Shown: positions 1 through 12,005 of the stretch, in pieces
Layout: each line of letters begins with the position of its first letter
Numbering within the stretch: the first letter of the stretch is position 1
Assembly: GCA_003194525.1 (NCBI GenBank)
Contig: NBIV01000063.1
Span: forward strand, 62,001-126,000
Source: Gracilariopsis chorda
Lineage: Eukaryota; Rhodophyta; Florideophyceae; Gracilariales; Gracilariaceae
Direction: 5' to 3'
Length of the DNA: 64,000 nt
Translations under genes and position numbers: made by a program
The notes under the pieces: model-generated
What the model was told of the DNA's origin: nothing
Seen by the model: the letters and a program-made list of their open reading frames with translations, nothing else
Database searches by the model: none

Positions 1-2930
1 GGCGCTGTGCACTGCTGAATAAGGGTGAATTTGGGGAGTCTGCAGGCCGTTTCTGCTCGCTATCGCTCGCAAACGGCCTGCAAACCAATGATTGCCGCGA
101 AGCAGAGATGGAATATGGAATAGGATTGCTATTGAATGTTCCCGCGTTTGTTATTGGCTGGCACTGCAGTAATATGTGTAGAGTACAGTAGATTGTAATG
201 GGCTGGTACTGCCAAAATGTATGCAGTGCCAGCCAGTGTGCGACGACCTGGCTGGCAGTGCTGGAGTGCCAGCAATTGAGCAGCTGCAGCAGTTAACATG
301 CAGGAGCAGCCACTTAGGTTTGAGCTTTGGTGGTGCTGCTGCTGTTGCTCATGGTGCTGGTGCTCCTGAGTTTTTTGAATGGAAGGGACGTGGTTCTCCA
401 AAAGACTTTTATACTTGCGTTGAAGGGGGCGCGCAGGCATGCTTTTTAACAATGACTCCCATCATTAAACAACAACCTCCTAATACTTCAATAAATCTAC
501 ATAGTGGACAGACAAGTGGGAGCGCCCTTCAGCTGCGGGTGGCTCTGCTGAAAATGGGTGAATTTGTGAAATCTGCAAATCGTTTTACCTCGCCATTGCT
601 TGAAAACCGCGTGCGGACCAATGAGAGCCCTCGGGTCGAGAGTGATATTGAAACGTCAGAAGCTATAGACCGTACTGAACTGAGATATAAGATGCAATGT
701 TCAGGTGCTCTAAATTTCGGATGATCGCTTAAGTCATATGGCCCAAACTGCCTGCTTTTGAGTAAGAGGCACTGCAGTCCATCATGGAGTGCCAACCAAT
801 CGTCACTGACCCGGCTATCAACATACAGCAGCACCCAATACAGTGTAGGCGTAGCTGCTGCTGCGACTGCTGATTTCTTTAAATAGTACGGTGACGTTGT
901 GCGAAATTGGGCTTTTTCATTTGCGTACAAGTTCATGCAAAGCTCTTTATTGGCTCACAGCCTCCACTCAAGCAAGAGCACCTCCTTCATACATCAAATA
1001 ATGCCTAAGAGTAGAGAGAAAAATATGCCTTTGAATCCAGTTAAAGCTGTACACAGCAAACTAGATTCGGCAAGCTGCACCGGAGCCGAACTTTGGTAGA
1101 TGGATCCAGAAACGTATTAGGAGCACAAATGTAAGCTTATTTTATTTACTCACTGCAATGTGTTGGTCTGAGTGCTCTTGGTTGCAATTGGCTGGGACTG
1201 CAGTCATTTACTACAGTACCAGCTAGTGACCAACAGTGGCAGTGAACATGCAGCAGCAGCCAATAAACTCTTAGCTTTGCTGCTGCTGCTGCTACATTTT
1301 TTAACTGGCGGGGAGGCATTGTGGCAAAGCGGAAATTGCATGCACTGAAGGGGGCGTGCAATGGGATTATTTTGCGCAATGGTTCTCGTCAATCAACACC
1401 ACCCTCCTCATCTTTTAGCACATCATTTTAGTACGCGGCTGTATTGAGACCATAGACGTGGGCTTCGGCTGCAGGCGGCGCTACGTGCCGCAGAAATAGG
1501 AGCACTTCGGGGGATCTGCATGCCGTTTCTGGTCACTATCGCTCGTAAACGGCCTGCAAACCAATGAGGGCCATGGTAACGAGAGTGAATGTGGAATAGA
1601 GTAGCAATTGAGCTCCCGTGCGCTGGTGACTGGCTGGCACTGTAGTAGTTTTTGTAGAGAACAGTAGATTGTAATTGGCTAGCAATGCCAAAATGAATGC
1701 AATACCAGCCACTGTGCAATGGGATGGGTAGTACTGCTGTAGTTTCAGCCAATCAGCAGCTGCAGCAGTCAACATACAGCAGTAGCAGAATAGCTTTGAG
1801 CTATGCTGCTGCTGCTGAAGTTTTTGAATGGAAGAGAGGCGTTGCACGAAACGCCGTTTTTACCTGTGCTGAAGAGGGCACACAAGGGGATTGTTTTTAA
1901 AAACGCCTCCCCTCAATCAACAAGTACACCCTCATTTCTATACTCCCAGTGCTATAATTATTTATTCATTTATGAGTGGGATGTTGTTGATTGACGTGAC
2001 GCCTTGCGCCAAAAACGTCCCTTGCACGCGCCCTTCAGTGCATGCAGTTTCAACTTTGCCACAACGCATCCCCGCCAATAAAAAAATGTAGCAGCAGCAG
2101 CAACAAAGCTAAGAGTTTATTGGCTGCTGCTGTGTGTGGACTGCTGCTGCTGCTGAGTTGCTGGCATTTCAGAACTGCTACCCATGTTACTGCACAGTGG
2201 CTGTCACTGCAGTCATTTTGGCAGTACTAGCCAATTAGAACCCAATGTAATCTCCGTCCAGTACTGCAGTGCAAGCCACTCACCAACGCGCGGGCACTCA
2301 ATTGCATCTGTATTCCATATTCATTCTTGGGGCCGCAGCCCTAAATGGTTTGCCGGCCATTAATGAGCGATAGCGACCAAACACGGGCTCCAGATCCCCC
2401 GAAGTGCCCCTCATTCAGCGGCGCGCAGTGCCACCCGCGGCCGGAGGCCACTTTCTTATTTCTCAGCACCCACCGTAGGGCAATGATTTTTTCATGTATC
2501 TCAAGACCGTGCTGTTAAGCATTTACATGCATATGAGGGGGTGTTGTTGACTGATGGGAGGCTTTGCGCAACAAAATCTCTTTGCACGCCACCGTACACA
2601 CATGCAAAACGCCCATTTGGCGCAACGCCTCTCTATCACTTAAAAATATCAGCAGCAGCAGCAGCAAAGCGTACAGTGCATTGGCTGCTGCTACATGTTG
2701 ATTACCTGCTTGCTGCTCACTGTCTGGCACTACAGTAATGACTGCAGTGCCATCCACTCAGCAGTAGCTGGCTTGCACGACACGTGGCAGTTTTCTTTCG
2801 CACTGTGGCAGTGCAGCACAATGCACAGAGCGTATATAAAGCTCTTGCACGCTGCAAAAAGCATCTCCCCTGCTGACCCTAACCAATATTTTGCATACCA
2901 TTCAGGATTGGCCAATAGTGCAGTGTCTTA
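1..2930. repeat. Array of CAG/CTG-rich repeat units in both orientations
   Basis: At least six diverged copies of one 0.25-0.5 kb unit lie here. Plus-oriented copies are near 1-500, 760-1000, 1150-1430 and 1480-1945; minus-oriented copies are near 1975-2420 and 2515-2930. Each has a GCTGCTGCTGCTG run followed by a TTTTTGAATGGAAG-like block, a GAAGGGGGCG-like block, and an end rich in TCAATCAACA. Fuller copies also carry an upstream block with TATCGCTCG and AACGGCCTGCAAACC. Short reading frames across the array follow the triplet runs and are not credible genes. The family could be a foldback-type or other non-autonomous element; I do not recognise it. Confidence 0.7.
1480..2420. repeat. Head-to-head inverted pair of CAG-rich units
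   Basis: The left arm (about 1480-1945) reads ACTTCGGGGGATCTGCATG, then TATCGCTCGTAAACGGCC, the CTG run and TCAATCAACA. The right arm (about 1975-2420) shows the same landmarks in reverse complement: TTGATTGACG, the CAGCAGCAGCAG run, then GATAGCGACC and GATCCCCCGAAGTGCCCC near its outer end. The arms are diverged and separated by about 30 bp, so the locus could fold into a long imperfect hairpin. This organisation resembles foldback transposons, but no target duplication was identified. Confidence 0.6.
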
Positions 2931-3495
2931 ATCTTCCGCTACTTTGGGCACTGTCGCTGTTCTGGGACTTAGGCAAGGCCGAGCTCGTGTGCAGGTCAAG
3001 AGTAACCAACTGAGTCTAACCGATCTGGGAAGTGTCAGGTGAGTTTCTGTGGTATACCGGTCGTTTGACGGCGATCCGGAAGTCTGAGGGTTTCCCGGAC
3101 CTAATACGAGCTTGTTGTGCAGGGTGCAGGGCGGTTGCCATGTCGTACATCTTGGGGCCAGAAAGCACACCTCGGTTTGTGAGTAAAGGCAGACCATTCC
3201 TTACCACCTGGCGTGGGCTGAACATAAAATTGCTTGAAACCCGGCTGGGCACACCCCGCCCGTCATAATCCAACAGGAATGTGTTGAGAGCCCCTGTGCT
3301 GCGCACGACTGCACTGGATAAATATAACTCTTGCAGCAATTTTTTGAGTTGCTCATGAAACTAGGCCAGGTGGGTGCAAATCAAAAAACTGCAACCATGT
3401 TTTTTTGGCTCTCAACTTTGTGTTATATTGGAAATTATTCTGAAACGCTTAGCGGTTTAAAGTATAGAATTGGTCGTTCTTTTTTGCGAATTAAA

Positions 3496-4140
3496 ATGAC
3501 GCAAGGAGGTCCACGTACGAGCTCTGGTAGAGCTCGACCACCTTCTGGTGGTGCTAGAGCGAGCTTGGGACGTGCCAGGGACACGTCTGGATGGGCCAGG
3601 TTGAATGCAGGCGGTGCAAGGCAAAACGATGGTCGTCGTCGCATCGGCAGTTGTGGCGCAAAGGCAGGAGCTGAAAGACCCCAACGAGTACCAGCTTCTC
3701 CAGTTCCACGTGAGTTCGGGTTAAATGAGACCGGAGTGCACGTTCAGGGACCTATGCTTTCAGTAGTAGAAGAAGACGAAATAACTCCTGCACCTACGTC
3801 GGTTCCAGCGGCAGATAGCACAAGCGCCGCTGAAGCCAGTAGGTTCATTGCCACAGGTCAGCCAACTTTGAGCCCAATACCTAGATTTCTGGAGTTTGTG
3901 AGAGGCCTTCCGAGTCACAACCCTCAGCCTACAAGGCCTCCCTCTCTTCCACCGATGCGTGCAGAACAGATGCCCGCTGCGATGCAAGTGGAAGAGGATG
4001 AGATCACTCCTGCTCCCTCACAGCCATCGCCGCCACAGCACCTTGCTCTGCCAAAAGATGAACAACAGGAAGAACAGATGCTCATTCCGATGGAGATGGA
4101 AGAGGATGAGATCACACTGGCTCCCTCACACCAGCAGTAG
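3496..4140 (+). CDS. Low-complexity reading frame with repeated acidic motif
   Basis: An open frame read from the ATG at 3496 (an in-frame ATG at 3355 is also possible). The first part is Arg/Gly/Ser-rich with repeats of the kind SGRARPPSGGARASLGRARD. The second half carries a motif repeated three times, close to EEDEITPAPS. No fold or family is recognised. It ends about 250 bp before the zinc-finger block of the decayed Helitron and could be a Helitron-carried frame or an unrelated disordered protein. Composition alone does not prove that it is expressed. Confidence 0.3.
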   Translation: MTQGGPRTSSGRARPPSGGARASLGRARDTSGWARLNAGGARQNDGRRRIGSCGAKAGAERPQRVPASPVPREFGLNETGVHVQGPMLSVVEEDEITPAPTSVPAADSTSAAEASRFIATGQPTLSPIPRFLEFVRGLPSHNPQPTRPPSLPPMRAEQMPAAMQVEEDEITPAPSQPSPPQHLALPKDEQQEEQMLIPMEMEEDEITLAPSHQQ

Positions 4141-5004
4141 CAGCCGCCACAGCAACAGCTTGGTTCAAGAGCCATGCAGTCTGTTTAGCGTCCTTACCGA
4201 AGACTGTATCACGTGTACTATGCGTGGGATCTCGTGGGAGCTCAGGCAAGAAGTGACACGGCCATCCGTGCGAGCGTGTGCAAGAGTTTGAGACGCTTCC
4301 CACGGCAGGTCAAGGGCGATGCAAAAGGTGCGACGAAAACTCACACAGGCTCCTCTCCTGCTCCTATCCGGACTCGATATTCGCCGTTTATACCATCAAG
4401 TATTCCTTGTAAGTTTTGCTTGGCAAAGAGACCACCGGAGTGTGCTGTGGCATGAAAAGAATGTCAGTATGGGGTACCACATTCCCCAGGAGGCATAGCA
4501 GCGAGTTGGTTTGCAGTTTTTATGGCCTGAGAGCCTTTCACAGCCATTAATTCAAATTGAATACGCTATTAAAAACGACAAAAGCGTTCACGGGCATGTC
4601 GTATGTGAGATGAGGCAGTCCCTACTTTCTCAGACTTGAATGCAACGCAGCTCTCGCTCTCCCCAAGCAGAACCAGAATAAAACGCGCTACAGCTTTCTG
4701 TAGGGTACCGGTCCGCCTTCCTTGGATCCATCTCACTTTAAGCGTGCCAATTTGCGTGCGTTCATTCAAGAAATCAACGTACAGGACATCGTGCCAAGGT
4801 TGTAAGATGGAATTCAACTCAAGCCAGACGGGGTGCGCAAGAGGTACCGATACATGCTTAGCACGCAACAACAACAAAAAAATGCAAGGACTGCGGTCTA
4901 GATCAGCGTGCAAGCTGCAGAACAAGGAGTAGTCGTACGTGGACACAAGGGAACCCGAAGTGCCACAGTCAGTGCTCCCCGCACAGCTGTTGGCCCTCTC
5001 CCTG

Positions 5005-6360
5005 AAGATGCTCCTGGTGGGTGGCCGACCATGATGAGAACGCTTCTCGTAGATCTGACTAGCCTGTACGGAGTGGAGTCTCAAGTACCGCGCTTGGTAG
5101 AAGGAACGGTAAGACAAGAGCACGCTGTACTGGCGGCTGCTCATCATACTATTGCTGGAGATGGAGTGATAGAGAATGCCGCAAGCAACGCGAAAGTGTG
5201 GCACCGACTACTGAAACCGGGATCCAAAATGGCAGAGAAAGGCACTGTCCCTCTGCTCTACCCATACGGAAATCAGCACGAACATTTGGACATCGGCGTC
5301 TTTCTGGATGCAAAAAAATACACAAAGCAGAGCTCAGGTCTCATCATCAACGAATAGAAGCTCCGAAAGCTCACATGGGCTGAGAACGCGAAGAGGAGAC
5401 CTTACTCAGACAATATCCTCCTGAACAGTTGACCGTTTATGCAAATGTGGATGCTTTGAACCCACACAAACATTGATGACATGCGACTGCGTTTCATAGA
5501 GAGAGAACAACAGGCACGCATTGTACAAGAGCAAGGCATCTAGCAAGCAAAACAGAAAACAGTTCATGTGTCGCCATCCCAGTTTGCGAAAATGGGACGC
5601 ATCTTTCTGCCCAATGCATCGGTCACCTCAGCAGCGTACTGGAAGAACAGGCGCATAGATGTACAGGCGATCGTACGGCGGAAAGGACCCCTTTCTCTGT
5701 CCATTACAATCACCATGAACATCTGGAGAGAGAACATCCATTGCCTTGGTGTGGATTCCATCCATCGGAGCGCATTTACGGCACAAAGTAACCGCCTTTT
5801 ACCGTTTGATTCACTGGATCTGATTGGAAGGGTGTAAAAACAGTACGCAAACGACTTTATGAAGGAATTTGATAAGAACTAGGAGCCCATTGTTGGAATG
5901 AAGTGAATGGGGCTTGCATCAAAGCCCAAGTTTTAAGACCACAATGTGCCTCATCACTATACGCTCGTGTGTCTCTAAGGAGGCGTGATTGAAGACGTTG
6001 ATGTGCTCGACGCGCTGATTCGTGCAGAACGTTCCCTTTTAGACGAGGAAGACGCGGCGTGTGGCCTCATTTATTCTATGCAAAGGCATCGCCACTCCAC
6101 CTATTGTTGGAATCGCACTGGGTGGTGCCAGATTGGATAAGACAGCAAGGCAATTGTACCAGAGAGGTACATTGAAGAAGGCACGAATCGCGTGATGTAC
6201 CGCAGAATAAGGCAAGAAGGCCTTGGGAGTGTGCCGTGCAACCCAACTCTAACCTAAAACTACCGCTACCATATCAACGTAGAACGCACGCAAGGAGGGG
6301 GTGCAGCGGCTTATCTGATGAATTAAACGTTTCAGCAGCCCAAATCTCAGGAGGTAGTGC
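5005..6360 (+). pseudogene. Helitron Rep-like N-terminal domain, fragmented
   Basis: In Helitrons this domain nicks and religates DNA during rolling-circle transposition. The fragment ending near 5357 has GTVPLLYPYGNQHEHLDI, matching the 'FPTLFPYG' block. Around 5568-5837 the frame reads SQFAKMGRIFLPNASVTSAA followed by YWKNRRIDVQAI and a SLSITITMN-like strand, which is the family's 'P.SF.GS..Y......D' region and the start of the replication-initiator core. Near 6260 a HINVERTQGGGAAAYL-like stretch matches the block before the conserved Tyr region. The catalytic Tyr motif was not recovered. Several stops separate these pieces. Confidence 0.7.
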
Positions 6361-6761
6361 TCAGTGTGAGTGGTGCTAATAAGACACGCACACAGAACGA
6401 GGAGCAGAAAGAGCCTTGGGCGCAGGATGACATTCGTGCATACATGCAAGCGGATTTGCTGGGCACCGTAAACTTGGAGAATTTTCGAGTTTCAACATAT
6501 TCAGATCGTACCTAAAGTAGAGCGACTGGCCATTCACTTGGAAGGAGAGCGAAAGTTTCTGCCCAGAGATCCAAATCAAATCCATTCCGCATCGCCACAT
6601 TCGACGTTGGAGAGGTACTATGCAAGGCCCAAAGCATATCCGAACCTCGACTACCTTTCGTACTTCAAAAAAGTGCGATTGTATTGCAACGATCCTGCCC
6701 ATGTGCCTAACCAATAGATGGAGCCAGCATTCATTTTCCCACAGACAACTTCGATCCGCCC

Positions 6762-7172
6762 ATGTACGTGGTAGAGTGCACGGAAGATGAGCAATGCGTC
6801 GCCAGGATCAGAGCTTTTTCACCGTCCGACATTGAGTTCTTTGCTCTGCGCTTGCTACTTATGAATCACGTCTTGGGCGTTTATGAAGACGCAGGGATAT
6901 TCCACGAAGAGCAATATGAAGCTCATTGTGAAACTGCGATTGCCAGCGGACTGCTCGCAGACGGATACAAGGTTGATATTGCATTTCAAGAAGCACTGCA
7001 GATCTACAGCGCGCCCTCCAAGCTACAACGACTGGTTGTCACACTTTACCAACAAGGCGCAGACAAAGAGAGAATGGCCGTAGAAAACAGGGAGGCGCTA
7101 TGTAGCGACATATATACAGACGATGAGCAGCAACGGAAGCAAGAAATGTATCGAGGTGTGGTGGAGATCTAA
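6762..7172 (+). pseudogene. Helitron helicase, middle segment
   Basis: A 136-codon open stretch matches the part of Helitron proteins between the Rep domain and the Pif1 Walker A motif. Landmarks are FALRLLLMNHVLGVYEDAG and, later, a region equivalent to 'GLL.D...W...L.EA', read as GLLADGYKVDIAFQEAL. A stop follows at 7170, and the next helicase segment starts about 250 bp downstream in a disrupted stretch. It is not functional alone. Confidence 0.7.
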
Positions 7173-7419
7173 GACCTGCTCGGGGAACGACTGCTTCGCG
7201 ATCACCGCTTCTTCGTCCAACACCTACCGCAAAATGATACAGAATTGACCGAGAAGAATCCAGCTATAAAAACTCTAGATCCGCAGGTGGTGCGAAATGC
7301 GTAAGCTTTTGCAGTCAAGACACACCACCTTAAACCCCTGCCGAAGACAAATACTTCAAACCTTCATTACTGCATCGCAACAACGGCAGATGCTGTAGGA
7401 GCGAACAAGCACTTCTGGA

Positions 7420-8855
7420 ATGGTTTATTTTCTGCAAGGATCTGCAGGAACCAGAAAGACATATGTGCTCAACATCCTTTGCCATATCTCTGAGCCAGGA
7501 GAAATGCTTGCAGGAACGAATGCTATACCAGGCATTGCAGCATCGTTGTACGAAGTTGCGCGCAATTTACATAGCCTGCTCGGATTCTTTGTAGCTGAAC
7601 AGAACAGTATAAAGAGCACTACTGCCACTTTTTCCGGGTACGGTCCCCGATCTCAACCTGCGGAAATGCTACGTTAGGTACAACTGCTCTTCTTGGATAA
7701 GGCGTCAATGCTCTCACAAGAGCTCTTTGAACTCATAAATGTGTCGCTCAAAGATCCTCGCTGCAATGGAGTGGAAAACCCGCCTGCGTCTGGGTCGTTG
7801 ACCATTGTACTATCAGGCGACTACTCCCAGCCGCTTCCAGTCGTGCCGCCGGTATACATGGAGCCTAAGCCGAGTGAAAATGTGAGACGAGTGTACACAA
7901 ACATTCTCAACAAATTGCCATGGAAGAGTGAACTATGGACATTGTGCTCAGTTCAAGAGCCGTACCTCACGGCACAACTACGCCAAGCCTATGATCTGGT
8001 ATTTGCGTCGTTGTTACGTTCCATTGCACGCAACACATTATCCAACAAAGCTCCACTACCACCCAGAACTACAGGTGGCATGCAAACCACTGGCCAATTC
8101 CTACGCAAGTGGCTCACAAGAAGACGCAAGGAGGATGTGGATCTCAGCAAAATGCTCATTGAGTCCACAAAACAGTGGGTCGATGAACATAGTGTGGCAG
8201 CGCTGGATCTGTTTCCTAGAGAGTGCTTCAGTCTTGCTTCAGCCACGACTGTACAACCTGATCGTGGACGGAACACAGAGTCCAACATCGTCAGTACTGC
8301 CATTTCTGAGCTTGCATATCAGTATGTGCCTACTGGAGTACTGCCTCATAATTTGGACTTCGAAGATGTGTGTGCCAGTTATGGTAATTCCGAACGTGCT
8401 GTGTACCGCTGTGGTGAATGAAAAGCTGTTCGTGTTCCTCCATGTAGATCCGTTTAGGATGCAGGTGGCTCGATTCGAAGAGAATGACAGGTGCTGGAAC
8501 GACAGCTTTTGCATCGTATTGACTTCGAGTTATCTTTGGCGGACATTCGAATGATTGGAAGGCAGCTTCCCGTATGCTTCTGGTTGGCAGCAACCGTTCA
8601 TAAGGAACAGGGAAGGTCACTGGATGGCTTGGTTGTGGATGTGCGATCCAACTTCTACAGCGCAGGTCAGTTGTGTGTTGCATAGTGGCGCATTCGAGGG
8701 AATGACCATGTGCTGCTCCTTCATGACCCGAAGCTTACACACAAGAATGTGCAAACCATTCACCTCATGCCTGTGTCCATCGCCAACCCATTGCTGCTGA
8801 AGCCATGCAGTTATGCATCCCTGCACAACCGTAATCATATTTCTTGGGTTCTTCA
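7420..8855 (+). pseudogene. Pif1-like helicase C-terminal half of the Helitron, inactivated
   Basis: The Walker A motif reads GSAGTRKTY, where the family has G-G-T/A-G-K-T, so a loop Gly has become Arg. The Walker B/motif II equivalent reads DKASM instead of DEASM, losing the catalytic Glu. Motif III follows as VLSGDYSQPLPVVP (about 7810-7855). Near 8540-8690 another frame has the late motifs, with TVHKEQGRSLDGLVVD for 'T.NKSQG.TL' and YSAGQLCVA for 'hGQLYVA'. The stop after LCVA is followed in frame by WRIRGNDHVLLLHDP-like tail sequence. Substitutions at two catalytic motifs plus frameshifts make it inactive. Confidence 0.8.
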
Positions 8856-8934
8856 TTAATTGAATTAAACTACTTGATTTCCTGCTTTTGATTTCTCTAC
8901 AATTTTTTCTTCCCATCGCTTTCTATCACTCGTC

Positions 8935-9230
8935 CACCGCGGAGCTGCGTGGTGCAGCACCGCTCGCGGCCCAAGGCCGCTTCCTCTTGTCTCCCTTCTA
9001 TTAAGCATTTGCATGCGTACAAGGGGGGTGTTGTTGATAGGTTGGAGGGGTTGCGCCAAAAAAAAAGCCTTGCATGCCCCTCTAAACACATGAAAAACTC
9101 TCATTTGGTGCAAAGCTTCACTACCATTAAAAACATTCAGAAGAAGCAGCATCATCACAGCTGGCTGCTTAGTGCCTAGCATTTTCCTAATGACTGCATT
9201 GCCAGCCAGCTACGAAAGGCAACGTGTAAC
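8935..9230 (-). repeat. Isolated CAG-rich unit, minus orientation
   Basis: Read on the minus strand this has the landmarks of the units at the left end of the window: a GCTGCTTCTTCTGAATG block, TTTTTAATGG, GGGGCATGCAAGG and ATCAACAACACC. It is more diverged than the left-hand copies and its triplet run is interrupted. It sits directly downstream of the Helitron helicase tail. Confidence 0.55.
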
Positions 9231-10274
9231 GCTTCACCCTCATTGGACACCACTTTAGTCAAGATAGGGACCAAAAGACAAAGGCCAACGGCTATAGCTA
9301 CTGTATGCGTCCCGGCGCCCTGGCGTTATAGGAGCGCTATTTGAAGTGCAATCCCGTCGCTGGGTATGCTGAAGACTTGGGTGTTTTCCAGTTCACTGGT
9401 TTCGCTCATCTTATGAATTAAGTACGAGAGCGGTCAATGGCTACTTAGGAAAGCCACTGGCCGTGCCGGTGCATGCCATCGCGCGGGAATCGCCACTTGT
9501 GTGTGTGGTTGGGCCCATGGTTGTATTTATGCAATAATTGGTACTCTTATTTACTTAGAAGTATTATATCCTGTACTTTGGGCGACAGAACTTAAGGCGC
9601 TAGCATTGCCACCATCGCCCAAGTAGAGCCCCAAAAAGGCTGAACTTCCTGATCATAAGTTCTGTTCGTTTTCGCCTTTGCGGGTAATTAACTCCCCAAG
9701 GAGCATTACTCGTTGAGCACGGTTCGTTCAAACCCCTTTAACGCCCAAATTATTACGTGTATTTTCCATCCAATATCTTGGTTATTTCCCGCTCTGCGGT
9801 TCCCTCGTCTTTAATCACTTCGACAGTGCCGATCTTTCCCGAACCACTCGCGTTACTCGCTGTTGTAGCATCTCCGCACCCATTTTCATTCGCTTCTTTC
9901 TCGTCCCTTCTTAGGTAAAACCAGTGATACTTGGCACGTCCCGTGCTATTGTGAAGTTGCCATTTACGTGGTTGTACTGCCTCTTTAGACGATATTGATC
10001 GTTTTTTAATCAACCTTCCTGCGCGATTCGCGAAGGGTCAGTCCCAGTTTTCACTCGGCATCCTTGCACTGATCCCCAGAAGGGCTCTAACGCAGTGCAT
10101 ACCTCATGAAAGGAAGATTCGAACGTCTTCCTCGTGCACTCCACATAGAGGCATTGCACTACAAAGTGGTCTCTAGACCTAGAGCAACTGTCGGTATCAT
10201 TTCTTCTTTGACGCCCTTCGCCCATTCTTCTGTTCTTGTTTTCAGTAGATATTCCGTTGGAAGGGTTCTGATAG
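9231..10274. other. No gene recognised; possible leader of gypsy element G1
   Basis: Stops occur in every frame apart from short open stretches. The segment lies between the last CAG-rich unit and the first gag-like frame of G1, so it may hold the 5' LTR and leader of G1. By eye I found no matching LTR downstream of the G1 pol region, so this is only positional inference. Confidence 0.3.
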
Positions 10275-12005
10275 ATGGAACGCAAGCCATTCGGTTCCGA
10301 GTCGGCTACGGCTCGCTGTTGCTCCCGCCAGGGCGCTTTACTCCGGAAATTGGAAGATACCCGCGCCCCAGGAATGGACCTGGAACAGAAAGAAACAACA
10401 AAGGCAACGCCGGAGAACGTGAAACCAGGAGCCGGGCCTGCAGCCTTTGTTACGGTTGGTTCCCCGCCTCCGTCGTTAGGTGAGCAGGCCCAAATTGTCC
10501 CCTTGGAAGAGCAGTTCCTCAATATGCAAGCGGCACACAACGCCATCGTGGGGGAACTGACCTCTTTAGGAGAGACTGTGGAATCTTACCCTGTGCAGGG
10601 CATGGGCGATGAAATCCGTTTATTACGGTCGGACATCAATTATATGCTTGACTATTTTGGCATTCCGGCTCCCTTCGTCGAAGTTATAGAGAAACGATTC
10701 GATCGGGTGCGAATCCGATTGGAATCGGTCGAGAAAGCTGTGTACACTTCCGCCGCTGCGGCCGTCAAACCAGTGGTGTCGGAACGCGCCGTTCGCCCGG
10801 ACGTTCAGGCTAACTGCAAGTCGTGGAAGCACTGGTAGCACCATCACGACTCGGACTCCTCGACTTTGTCGCATTTTGACCCGAGTGACTCGGATGATTC
10901 CGTTTCCTTGGAGGACTCTTGACATTCCGACTGCCATTGGCGGAGGTCTTGCTCAAAGTAGTCGACGGGTACTAAGGGCACCATCCTCGCACGTACGAAA
11001 ACTAGAAGGCACCCGGGGCTGAAGCCGCTAAAGCCGACTAACTTTTCTTAAAGCAAGTTGTTATCTTATCGGCACTACAGGCTGAAAGAATCATCTTTAA
11101 GAAGGACGCCCCGTGACATGGGTAAGGTAAAAGACTGCATCAATTGGATGCAGCTTTCTATGCGCAACCAGTACTTCAATGCGGCTGATCCAATTCTGGT
11201 TCTCGAATCCCTCACACGGTTCGTGGCAGAAGCCGATATTTTCGGTATGAATGAGGCCCAAGCTTATTTCTCATTACTTTATTTCTTACGGGGTGGTGCT
11301 GAGGAGCAGTTAATTTCCATCCGAGGTTCCTCGCAGGCCTCCGAGAGAGATGTATCGTGTTGGACGTAGGCAGTGAAATACCTATTGTGCTCCTACGCCA
11401 CCATAACCTCCATTCAAATGGCTATGCTTGCGCTACGTGACACACGCCAGAAGCCTGGAGAGTCAGAAGCTGAGTACTCAGTATACCTCAAAAAAGCCCT
11501 CAACCATTGACGTAATGTTTTCCCCTCGAGAGAGCTCTGTACCATGTTCATAGATAGACCAGACCCAGCCATCAGAATATTGGTAGCCCAGTATCGGGAG
11601 CAACACCCGAGTGTGACTTACCTGGAAGTGATTCAGTTTGCACGCGCAGAGGGTGACGCTCTGCGTGCGCATAATCCGGATACCTGGCAGAAGGCAAATC
11701 GAGCACTCATGCTTGAGACGGGATTTTCTTTGCTCTCCATTGGAGCCAGCAACAATCCCATTACAGATTATGACAATTTTCAAGCCATCCATCAAGATGT
11801 TGTTTCGATCCCAACTACAGAATTGCAGTCGACGAAGGAGGTTACATTTGAAACCGCATTAGCAGAAATGCAGGTGGAACCAGCGAGGTACGCAAACAGT
11901 ATCTGGATGGCGGCCTCGAAGATACCGTTTTTAAACGGACTGACCCTTGGTCAGCTCCCTGTAATGGTCAACAACCGGATTCCCGGGAGGGTCTCGAACA
12001 ATTGA
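10275..12005 (+). pseudogene. G1 Gag-like region
   Basis: Three open pieces: 10275-10838 (an acidic, helix-rich segment with LLRSDINYMLDYFGIPAPF), 11058-11369 (with INWMQLSMRNQYFNAADPIL and AYFSLLYFLRGGAEEQL, like retrotransposon Gag capsid helices) and 11544-12005 (RPDPAIRILVAQYREQHP). Gag forms the particle that packages element RNA. A Cys-rich stretch follows (LPLLLQARAKIPAVPP region) but no intact CCHC knuckle was seen. Stops at 10838 and 11369 and short gaps show decay. Confidence 0.55.

Larger units (their letters stand above)
4390..8860 (+). mobile_element. Decayed Helitron (rolling-circle transposon)
   Basis: Fragments in several frames follow the order of a Helitron RepHel protein. 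A Cys-rich block (CKFCLAKRPPEC, about 4410) is followed by Helitron_like_N segments (5005-6360), a middle helicase segment (6762-7172) and Pif1-like helicase motifs (7420-8855). There are stops and frameshifts throughout and key residues are lost. Neither the 5' TC end nor a 3' hairpin with a CTRR end could be fixed with confidence. CAG-rich units flank the element on both sides. Confidence 0.8.

Noticed and set aside
1..2930. Cys-rich or Gln-rich proteins encoded by the CAG array
   Set aside because: Frames follow the triplet runs, are short, lack ATG starts in places, and differ between copies.
4569..5204. A 211-codon open frame on the minus strand
   Set aside because: It lies opposite the plus-strand Helitron N-terminal region and shows no domain; it is best explained as an antisense shadow.
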